Shown piece by piece: positions 57,625 to 64,000 of a stretch of 64,000 bases of DNA; within the stretch, counting starts at the first letter, position 1; each line of letters opens with the position of its first letter. The position numbers and the translations under genes are program-made. Source of the DNA: a virus. Location: IMG/VR virus record IMGVR_UViG_3300047368_000327, positions 39,643-103,642 of that record. One strand, written 5' to 3'. The notes below the pieces were generated by a model. That model saw only the letters and a program-made list of their open reading frames with translations, ran no database searches and was not told where the DNA came from.

Positions 57625-59559
57625 ATGGGTGCCTTCGAAGATTATGTAAACGCAAATTTAGGAATAAGAAAACCTCTTATAACTGACTCAGGCCTTCCCT
57701 CTCAAAGCCCGAAGGCTGCAGGTATAATAGGCTCTCAATACGTTGACAGCGACACCTACTTTCTTTACGAGAAGACTGGCGAAGACAACGCGCTTGATTG
57801 GGTAAAAATAGCTGACTTGGGTCAGTCAAGAGGTGGTGAACCTGGAGGAGGAGACGGCTCAGTTCAATTTAATAGCGGTGATTCTTTTGGAGGTTCTGAA
57901 GGTTTAATCTATGACAGAGATTTAGGTTTATTAAGTGGAGAAAGTGGTCGTTTTGATTATCTTCACTCTGATTATTTTACTGGTCAAACAGGGCACTTTT
58001 TAGAAGAAGTGATAGTTGGAAATCCAAACTTACCAAGCTCAGAAGATGTTTTTGTTGTTGAAAATGGAGATATTACAGCTGCCGGTAGTGCCAACTTTTC
58101 TGGTTCACTAAAAGCCCCTACTGGATACTTTAACGAACTAATTGTATCTGGCGACGCTCATATTTCTGGCGACCTTCACGTCAAAGGCACAACTTATGTC
58201 CATGAAATAGTTGACACTACTGTTTCGGGAACAGTGAGTGGTTATACTGGGATCTTTAACACTTCTAGCGGCAAAACCGGATCGTTTACTGAATCTTTAT
58301 TGATTAGCGGCGAGCCAGTCTTAACTGGATTTGAGATTCCAGGAGGTGGAGCCGTTATAGGTGGAGATGTAAACAACATCGACTTCGGAGGAACAGACCC
58401 TAACGATTTTCGTAATATAAATTTTCAACAGGGTGGCGAGAACGTCATGGTTATTGACCAAGACGGTGATGTCAATATACAAAACGACCTTCATGTTTCA
58501 GGAAATATTAGCGGCGATATTATTAGCGGAAAGACTGGTGTATTCACTGAAACTTTATTGTCGGAGAATACTTCAGGCAACAATGCCTCATTTACGACCT
58601 CTTTACTTATTAGCGGAAAGCCAGTCTCAACAGGTGCAGGGGGCACAGTAGGAGGCCTTCCTGTTGTTGGTGGAGACCAAGACAACATTGACTTCGGGGG
58701 AACTGAGTCAGGAGATTATCGCCCAATTAATTTCCAGCAGGGCGGAGAGAACGTAATGGTTATCGACCAAGGCGGCGATGTCAATATACAAAACGACCTT
58801 CATGTTTCAGGAAATATTAGCGGCTCAACCGGTTACTTCAATGAGTTAAATGTTAATGGAGTAAACATAGAAGACGGCCTTTCTTCACTGTCTGGAGATA
58901 TTGAAACTCTTAGCGGCGAAGCCTTAGCGAGTTTTTCTGCCCTTTCTGACGATCTCGACGCGACTGGACAAAGTTTATTAAATAGCCGAAGAGATTATCC
59001 GGTATTGACTGGAGTAGAATTCGATCAATCAACTAACATATTATCCTTTTTCAGGGATTTTGGCGCAACAAATATAGATATCGACTTGTCTTCTTTAGCT
59101 GGAGGAGGATTAACCTATCAATCCACTTTATGGTGGGAAGAAAACAACCAAAACCTAACGTTATTAAATGAAGAAACGAACACATCCTTTCCCGCTACCC
59201 AATTATTTGAAGAATCTGGGGTAAATGCTTATGCGCCAAGAGAAGAAACCTTGAGTTCCAATAATGAAGCTGCTCAATACTTTGAAGAAACCGGCGTAGA
59301 TGTAACAATAAGAGAGTCTTCTTATCTGCCTCCAATTAATAATTCAGCAGTATCCACCCAATGGTTTGAGGATGTCGGCTCAGAACAATTAGCTGTACGG
59401 GACACTTTTCTTAATACAAGTAATCCAGCGATTCAATTATGGGAATCAACCGGGTCTAATCAATATACTCCCAGGTCAGAGCCCTACAGTTCAAATAATG
59501 AGTCTGCTCAATATTTTGAAGAAACAGGAGACGGACGACTAACTACAACTATAAATTAA
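57625..59559 (+). CDS. Tail-fibre-like virion protein C, 644 aa
   Basis: MGAFEDYVNANLGIRKPLIT is a distinct N-terminus, followed by ASNGDGSVQF-like GGGDGSVQFNSGDSFGGSEG. Residues about 180-400 are the duplicated fibre repeat shared with protein A. The C-terminal third has four to five short units with 'W/F-E-E-x-G' and 'PAIQLWESTGSNQYTPR'-like cores. AAGGAAGAA just before the ATG is a Shine-Dalgarno-like site, suited to an internal operon gene. Confidence 0.75.
   Translation: MGAFEDYVNANLGIRKPLITDSGLPSQSPKAAGIIGSQYVDSDTYFLYEKTGEDNALDWVKIADLGQSRGGEPGGGDGSVQFNSGDSFGGSEGLIYDRDLGLLSGESGRFDYLHSDYFTGQTGHFLEEVIVGNPNLPSSEDVFVVENGDITAAGSANFSGSLKAPTGYFNELIVSGDAHISGDLHVKGTTYVHEIVDTTVSGTVSGYTGIFNTSSGKTGSFTESLLISGEPVLTGFEIPGGGAVIGGDVNNIDFGGTDPNDFRNINFQQGGENVMVIDQDGDVNIQNDLHVSGNISGDIISGKTGVFTETLLSENTSGNNASFTTSLLISGKPVSTGAGGTVGGLPVVGGDQDNIDFGGTESGDYRPINFQQGGENVMVIDQGGDVNIQNDLHVSGNISGSTGYFNELNVNGVNIEDGLSSLSGDIETLSGEALASFSALSDDLDATGQSLLNSRRDYPVLTGVEFDQSTNILSFFRDFGATNIDIDLSSLAGGGLTYQSTLWWEENNQNLTLLNEETNTSFPATQLFEESGVNAYAPREETLSSNNEAAQYFEETGVDVTIRESSYLPPINNSAVSTQWFEDVGSEQLAVRDTFLNTSNPAIQLWESTGSNQYTPRSEPYSSNNESAQYFEETGDGRLTTTIN
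58163..58710 (+). repeat. Large duplication, right copy (partner 53841-54388)
   Basis: Near-identical to 53841-54388. Differences seen include the substitutions at the equivalents of 53887, 54250 and 54276 and clustered changes in the last 25 bp. Confidence 0.9.
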
Positions 59560-59581
59560 TATAGAAACAATGTCTTGATGC

Positions 59582-59590
59582 GTGTAATAT
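59582..59590 (+). promoter_or_regulatory. GTG-TAWWWW-type phage promoter (GTGTAATAT), long spacing
   Basis: GTG at 59582-59584 is joined to TAATAT at 59585-59590. The ATG at 59624 is 33 nt away, so this is the one site of the set that would give a leader. No Shine-Dalgarno sequence is evident in it. Confidence 0.45.
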
Positions 59591-59623
59591 ATAAAAAATA
59601 ACCTTTTAAATAAAAAAAATACT

Positions 59624-61660
59624 ATGGCTACTAAAAATTTAATACCAAGAGGAAGCGGAGAAGGAGGAATAGGAATTACTGATACAGTATGGGGCTATGG
59701 CTACTACGACACCGGAAATTTCAACAAAGGCTTGTTTGTAAGCGGCAAGAACATTGACGAGGTAATTGCAGATGCGGTTGCAGGTGGCGGACTTGGAGGA
59801 GTTTGGAATGCTGGTGCTGGCGGAATTATTTATTATAACGGCGGCAATGTAGGTATTGGTACTACGAGTCCTGATGGTACATTAGAATTAAATAGCAGCA
59901 GTACTGATACTAACTTTTATATGGGCGGTACTCCAAGTGTTGGCACAAGAGAGCCTTGGAGGTTTCAAGCTGAAGGAGATAATTTATCTATAGGTCAAGT
60001 TAAAAGTAGTTTTGCTAAATATATGACCTTTTCCGGCAGTAAAGTAGGTATTGGCACTACGGACCCTCAAGACGCATTGCATATTAAAGGAGACGATAAA
60101 AGAATGTTCATCGGAAGTGATGATTATAATTTATTTTCCTTAGGAAGACGAAGTTCTACGCAGCTTGATACAGCATACCTGACAATGCAACACGAAGGAA
60201 CTCAAACTGTGGCTATAGACGCATCAGGCTCCACCTTTTTCAACGGCGGCAGCGTAGGTATTGGTACTGCGAATCCTGGTGCAACTCTCCAGGTTAAAGC
60301 AAGTGATGATTCTGCGAATGCATTGGCTTTCTGGGTAGTAAATAAGGCTCACAATAATTCAATTATTTCTGCATATGAAAATGGTGATGTGTCACTTGGT
60401 ACATTGACCTACAAAGATGCATCAGGCAATGTAGGTATTGGTACTGCGAGTCCTGTTTTTGCAAAATTGCAAATTGAAGGTAGCAGTAATGCTACCCGAG
60501 TAGGCTTATTAATAGGTGACGCAGTAGGTCGTGCATCTTCGATTCACCAGGAAGGGAATTTTTTGAAAATTGACGATTTTACCGGCAACAGTGCGAGCCT
60601 GATGGCTATTAATACACTTAACGGCAATGTAGGTATTGGTACTGCGAGCCCTGAATGCCCGCTAATGATAAAGGCTGACCCCTCTGGCGATAGCATGTTT
60701 AAAATGTTGGACGAAAGAGCTTATGTTGCAAATGAACCTCGAGCAGGAATTAGCTTTCAGGGTCTTGATTCTGGCGGCAATAGAAGCGCCTTTGCTGGCA
60801 TTGAAGGTTATGGTGCTGGCTCAGGGAAAGGAGGGTTAAGATTTTTATCACGCCCAGTAGCTAGTAGTACTGCCGTCGGAATGGTTTTAAATGAAGATGG
60901 CAATGTAGGTATTGGTACTACGAGTCCTGTTTCTCAATTATCAATTTTAAGAGAGAATTCTGGCGTGGATAGTGGATCGCAAGACACAGCTTTTGCATCT
61001 ATTGAGGTTTTGACTAAAAATACAAGTGCAAGTGTAAACTCAAAAACAGGCTGGCTTACTCAAATTGGATGTTACTCTTTGATGAATGCAAATGGCAACA
61101 TGCCAAGCAAAAACGCCGTGATTGCGGTTTACAAGCACGACGCTAGTGCCAATGAAACTGCATTAATCCGACTAAGTCGATCAGCCGATAGCGCCGAACA
61201 GTATTTTTGGGTTGATAATATTGGAAACCTCAGAACTTCAGAGTCATCTAATAATGCAGGAAGCTCCACTGGCGGCACTGTTGTTGGTACTCAGACTTCG
61301 GACGAGAGAATCAAAAACATTGAAGATTCTTTTGAATACGGTCTTAATGATGTATTAAAGTTGAAACCAATAGCTTTTACCCTTAAGGAGCAAAAAGATG
61401 GCTCGCGTAAACTTGGTTTCGGCGCTCAAAGCACTCGGCCAATTATCCCTGAGTCTGTTTTTGATTCTAACGAATGTATTGATGGTTATGATTCGGACCC
61501 TGAAGACGATTCGGGCGCACGGCAAATTGCAAAAAGCGATCAAACCAAATTAGGCATGGAATACACTCAACTTATTCCTGTCCTCACCAAAGCCATCCAA
61601 GAACAACAAGCGCTAATAGAAGACCTCAAGTCTCGAATTGAAACTTTAGAAAACAAATAA
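59624..61660 (+). CDS. Tail fibre protein with C-terminal S74 intramolecular chaperone, D
   Basis: The 678-residue protein begins MATKNLIPRGSGEGGIG and shares a 160-bp N-terminal stretch with the next gene. Its shaft contains six 'GNVGIGT..P' units spaced about 70 residues apart. The end (TSDERIKNIEDSFEYGLNDV to the heptad-like PVLTKAIQEQQALIEDLKSR) is the peptidase S74/endosialidase chaperone domain, which trimerises the fibre and then cuts itself off at the Ser just before 'D-E-R-I-K'. Likely a receptor-binding fibre. Confidence 0.88.
   Translation: MATKNLIPRGSGEGGIGITDTVWGYGYYDTGNFNKGLFVSGKNIDEVIADAVAGGGLGGVWNAGAGGIIYYNGGNVGIGTTSPDGTLELNSSSTDTNFYMGGTPSVGTREPWRFQAEGDNLSIGQVKSSFAKYMTFSGSKVGIGTTDPQDALHIKGDDKRMFIGSDDYNLFSLGRRSSTQLDTAYLTMQHEGTQTVAIDASGSTFFNGGSVGIGTANPGATLQVKASDDSANALAFWVVNKAHNNSIISAYENGDVSLGTLTYKDASGNVGIGTASPVFAKLQIEGSSNATRVGLLIGDAVGRASSIHQEGNFLKIDDFTGNSASLMAINTLNGNVGIGTASPECPLMIKADPSGDSMFKMLDERAYVANEPRAGISFQGLDSGGNRSAFAGIEGYGAGSGKGGLRFLSRPVASSTAVGMVLNEDGNVGIGTTSPVSQLSILRENSGVDSGSQDTAFASIEVLTKNTSASVNSKTGWLTQIGCYSLMNANGNMPSKNAVIAVYKHDASANETALIRLSRSADSAEQYFWVDNIGNLRTSESSNNAGSSTGGTVVGTQTSDERIKNIEDSFEYGLNDVLKLKPIAFTLKEQKDGSRKLGFGAQSTRPIIPESVFDSNECIDGYDSDPEDDSGARQIAKSDQTKLGMEYTQLIPVLTKAIQEQQALIEDLKSRIETLENK
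59705..59867 (+). repeat. Shared N-terminal fibre segment, copy 1 (partner 61755-61917)
   Basis: This 163-bp segment matches 61755-61917 (offset 2050 bp) with two substitutions. It encodes YYDTGNFNKGLFVSGKNIDE and the following glycine-rich piece, probably the common attachment part of the two fibres. Confidence 0.88.
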
Positions 61661-62995
61661 GAAAGAAAAAATCATGCCAACAAAAACATTAGTACCAAGA
61701 GCAAGCGGTGAAGGAGGACTAGGGGCTACAGACAATGCCTGGGGTCTAGCTTATTACGACACCGGAAATTTCAACAAAGGCTTGTTTGTAAGCGGCAAGA
61801 ACATTGACGAGGTAATTGCAGATGCGGTTACAGGTGGCGGACTTGGAGGAGTTTGGAATGCTGGTGCTGGCGGAATTATTTATTATAACGGCGGCAACGT
61901 AGGTATTGGTACTACGAATCCTTTGAGTAATTTTGTTGTAAGGGGTGGTACAGATAATACTGCTTCTTCTTGCGAAATTAATTCCGGAAATAATAGTGTG
62001 CTAATTAACGCATTACAAAGGGGTAATAATAACTCACCTTCACCTTTAAAATTTTCAGCGGAGCGACACATCTTCTTAGGTAGTACAGGCGGGACAGGTG
62101 GAGACGGCAACGTAGGTATTGGCACTACGAATCCCGAGAGCGTGCTGGAGGTTCGAGGGAAACAAGCATACGCTAATTCAGCAAGTGATTTAGCCACGTC
62201 TGTTACAAAAAGTGCTTTGCGAGTTCGCGGAAGTAATGACTCGAGTGACTCTCTCTGGGTGGGGGTTGAGAATGTATACGCGAATCCATATATACAAGGC
62301 TCAAATGGAGACGGTGGTAATGCAAAAAATATTTCAATTAATCCGTTTGGCGGCAACGTAGGTATTGGTACTACGAATCCTGGTGCTAAATTAGATATAT
62401 CAAGTTCATCTACAAATATTGATATTTTAAGCACTGATGGTGATTTTGTAAATATTAGAAACCAAAATTCTACAACCAACAACTTCTCTTCAATAGGGTT
62501 TTTTGATAGTAGTAATGAATTAACGAGTAGGATTGCTTCTATTAGAGGAACTTCCAACGGGCGTGGTTCTCTAGCGTTTATAAACGGACAAACATCGGAT
62601 GGTTTAAAGGTAGAAATGATGCGTATCACCTCCGACGGCAACGTAGGTATTGGTACTACGAATCCTATTTTTGGGCTTGATGTAGTAGATACTTCAACCA
62701 TGGTTTTAGGAGGTAGTGATGACGGTCTCGGGAGAACTAATGACTTTGTTAAGTCATCTAGGGTGGGTGGCATCGCTTACGCGAATGCAGATCTCCCAGT
62801 AAATATGATGATGCACGTATCCACTGCTACCGAGAGTCGATTAAATTTTGGATACGGCACTGCTTCTATGAATTTTCCTACCAAAATCATCTTTGGTACA
62901 GCGGCAAGCGTTAACGCTATTTCAAATAATTCGGCTAATATAAGAATGGTTATCGAGGGCAACGGCAACGTCCTTATTGGTGCTACAAGTGCAAG
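59843..62995 (+). repeat. Dispersed DNA repeat GGCAAYGTAGGTATTGGTAC (about 11 copies)
   Basis: Copies near 59844, 60036, 60246, 60427, 60624, 60900, 61895, 62107, 62352, 62640 and a diverged one near 62966 encode the fibre unit G-N-V-G-I-G-T-x-x-P. They are conserved at DNA level, including synonymous positions, while the sequence between them is unrelated. Confidence 0.85.
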
Positions 62996-63587
62996 TGCTA
63001 AAACACATATAAAAAATAGTAATGCTTCATTTGGAATTTTAGTAGAAAATAGTAATATTGCATACGGCACTGCTGTTATAGCCCATACTGCAACTTCAGG
63101 CACTCGTTACTTAGTTGATTTTCGTGCTAGTGGTATTGGTGATACTTTCCAAGTAGGAACTATAACAACTGATGGCACTAACACATCATACAATACCAGC
63201 TCAGACTACAGATTAAAAGAAAATGTTGTCGAAGTTGATGATGCAATAGAAAGAGTTAATAAGCTTAAACCTTGTAGGTTTAATTTTATATCAGATCCAG
63301 AAAAAATTGTTGATGGATTCTTGGCTCATGAAGTTCAAGAAGTTGTACCAGAAGCTATTTGCGGAGAAAAGGATGCTGTTGAAGAAAAAGAGTACGAAAT
63401 TACACCAGCGGTATTAGATGATGATGGTAATGTTGTTACTGAAGCCGAAATGGGAACAAGAGAAGTGCCTAAATATCAAGGTATAGACCAAAGTAAACTT
63501 GTACCTCTTTTGACCAAAGCAATTCAAGAACAACAAGCACTAATAGAAGATCTAAGAAGCGAAGTCGAAGCTTTAAAGAACAAATAA
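61674..63587 (+). CDS. Tail fibre protein with C-terminal S74 intramolecular chaperone, E
   Basis: The 637-residue protein begins MPTKTLVPRASGEGGLGATD, a paralogue of fibre D at the N-terminus. It carries five 'GNVGIGTTNP'-type units and ends with SSDYRLKENVVEVDDAIERV, VDGFLAHEVQEVVPEAICG and LVPLLTKAIQEQQALIEDLR, the S74 chaperone with its Ser ... Arg-Leu-Lys cleavage site. Between the conserved units it differs completely from fibre D, as expected for alternative receptor-binding shafts. Confidence 0.88.
   Translation: MPTKTLVPRASGEGGLGATDNAWGLAYYDTGNFNKGLFVSGKNIDEVIADAVTGGGLGGVWNAGAGGIIYYNGGNVGIGTTNPLSNFVVRGGTDNTASSCEINSGNNSVLINALQRGNNNSPSPLKFSAERHIFLGSTGGTGGDGNVGIGTTNPESVLEVRGKQAYANSASDLATSVTKSALRVRGSNDSSDSLWVGVENVYANPYIQGSNGDGGNAKNISINPFGGNVGIGTTNPGAKLDISSSSTNIDILSTDGDFVNIRNQNSTTNNFSSIGFFDSSNELTSRIASIRGTSNGRGSLAFINGQTSDGLKVEMMRITSDGNVGIGTTNPIFGLDVVDTSTMVLGGSDDGLGRTNDFVKSSRVGGIAYANADLPVNMMMHVSTATESRLNFGYGTASMNFPTKIIFGTAASVNAISNNSANIRMVIEGNGNVLIGATSASAKTHIKNSNASFGILVENSNIAYGTAVIAHTATSGTRYLVDFRASGIGDTFQVGTITTDGTNTSYNTSSDYRLKENVVEVDDAIERVNKLKPCRFNFISDPEKIVDGFLAHEVQEVVPEAICGEKDAVEEKEYEITPAVLDDDGNVVTEAEMGTREVPKYQGIDQSKLVPLLTKAIQEQQALIEDLRSEVEALKNK
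61755..61917 (+). repeat. Shared N-terminal fibre segment, copy 2 (partner 59705-59867)
   Basis: Second copy of the 163-bp segment; two substitutions relative to the first. Confidence 0.88.
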
Positions 63588-63588
63588 A

Positions 63589-64000
63589 TTGAAAAAAATA
63601 AGAAAAGTCCAAGCCGATTTACCCTCTTCGGCTTCGGAAGGTTCTATGTTTTACAGTAGGGGCTCTCGAAAAGTTCGCATATTTAAGGGCGGAAGCTACA
63701 CAGATTATTCTGCGTGGGAATTTATTCTTGATGATTCAATCGACGTTGACGGAGATGGAATTTTTGATTACGAAGACTCTGATTTAACTGATGGGCCACT
63801 AGGAGATTCTGACGGCGACGGAGTAATTAACAGCCAAGATAATCATCCCGACGATCCAAGTCAATCAGGGGTTGATGCAGATAACGATGGCGTTGATGAT
63901 GCAATTGACACTGATCCAACCGATCCATTAAGTTCTGGACAGGATGCAGATAACGATGGCGTTGATGATGCAATTGACACTGATCCAACCGATCCATTAA
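63589..64000 (+). CDS. Calcium-binding TSP3-repeat protein, N-terminal part (runs off the right edge)
   Basis: An open frame runs to the window end. It can start with TTG at 63589, 1 bp after the fibre E stop, or ATG at 63646. VQADLPSSASEGSMFYSRGS followed by KVRIFKGGSY is a module often seen in phage fibre proteins. It is followed by repeated D-x-D-x-D-G motifs (DVDGDGIFDYEDSD, DSDGDGVINSQDNHPDDP, DADNDGVDDAIDTDPTDP twice), the thrombospondin type-3/calcium-binding pattern. It is probably a calcium-stabilised spacer in a virion adhesin. Confidence 0.75.
   Translation, partial: MKKIRKVQADLPSSASEGSMFYSRGSRKVRIFKGGSYTDYSAWEFILDDSIDVDGDGIFDYEDSDLTDGPLGDSDGDGVINSQDNHPDDPSQSGVDADNDGVDDAIDTDPTDPLSSGQDADNDGVDDAIDTDPTDPL
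63874..64000 (+). repeat. Tandem 69-bp repeat in the TSP3 region
   Basis: A 69-bp unit starting GATGCAGATAACGATGGCG at 63874 begins again at 63943; the 58 bp of the second copy that are visible are identical. The array may continue past the window. Confidence 0.85.

Noticed and set aside
61883-62773. Long open frame (296 codons) on the minus strand inside fibre gene E
   Set aside because: It is antisense to the repetitive GNVGIG units; its protein only repeats their reverse complement (GFVVPIPTLP), and the plus-strand fibre is clearly the real gene.
59843-62995. Regularly spaced near-identical repeats resembling a CRISPR array
   Set aside because: The spacing is about 180-290 bp and irregular, the repeats are in frame and encode a fibre motif, and the intervening sequence is coding.
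1-64000. The contig could be a bacterial chromosome with a capsule or LPS locus
   Set aside because: RNR, recA, dnaB, primase and a split polymerase beside S74 tail fibres, with no ribosomal, tRNA or core metabolic genes and very tight overlaps, fit a phage much better. A chimeric assembly cannot be fully excluded.

Overview
The window looks like part of a large, A+T-rich tailed-phage genome (class Caudoviricetes), probably from an aquatic environment; the host cannot be named from sequence. Evidence for a phage is the combination of an RNR operon, a RecA/DnaB/primase/DNA polymerase III replication block, a run of tail-fibre-like proteins with C-terminal S74 chaperone domains at the right end, tightly packed and overlapping genes, and almost complete one-strand organisation. 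No rRNA, tRNA, integrase, IS element or CRISPR array was seen.

Layout. (1) 1-400: start of a leftward gene, then a divergent control region with an inverted repeat around a TATAAT box, a possible 52-codon ORF, and four copies of a 13-bp repeat. (2) 0.4-8.1 kb: glycan genes (GT2, GT9-like, exostosin-like, FkbM methyltransferase, pyruvyltransferase) and nucleotide-sugar genes (GDP-mannose dehydratase, GDP-fucose synthase, a UDP-sugar epimerase, UDP-glucose dehydrogenase). (3) 8.2-15.1 kb: ribonucleotide reductase large and small subunits, Nudix hydrolase, a membrane-anchored papain-like protease with small partner genes, and a J-domain protein. (4) 15.1-37.6 kb: one near-continuous, mostly overlapping run of about 17 glycosyltransferases, seven sulfotransferase-like proteins, methyltransferases and GDP-mannose 3,5-epimerase, interrupted by one GHKL ATPase. 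(5) 37.6-39.2 kb: small membrane (holin-like) and LamG-like genes. (6) 39.3-53.3 kb: recombination and replication genes (RecA, Vsr-like nuclease, DnaB, primase, RecB/Cas4-like nuclease, a DNA polymerase III split into PHP, exonuclease and polymerase genes) and a ClpA/C-type unfoldase. (7) 53.3-64 kb: repeat-rich fibre or adhesin genes, ending in a truncated gene with calcium-binding thrombospondin type-3 repeats.

Taken together, the glycan genes look like a phage-encoded route to a fucosylated, sulfated, methylated and probably pyruvylated glycan. The phage supplies GDP-fucose, probably GDP-L-galactose, and UDP-glucuronate, plus three fucosyltransferase-like enzymes and five closely related PAPS-dependent sulfotransferases; PAPS would have to come from the host. 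What receives the glycan (virion fibres, host capsule or LPS) is not visible.

A second theme is transcription. At least ten gene starts are preceded at 5-8 nt by a recurring GTG-TAWWWW box, and several others have a sigma70-like -10 box at the same distance. This geometry puts the transcription start at or next to the start codon, so the first gene of many operons is predicted to be leaderless, while internal genes rely on overlap or Shine-Dalgarno-like sequences. The nrdA promoter also holds a 16-bp palindrome close to the NrdR-box consensus between its -35 and -10 elements.
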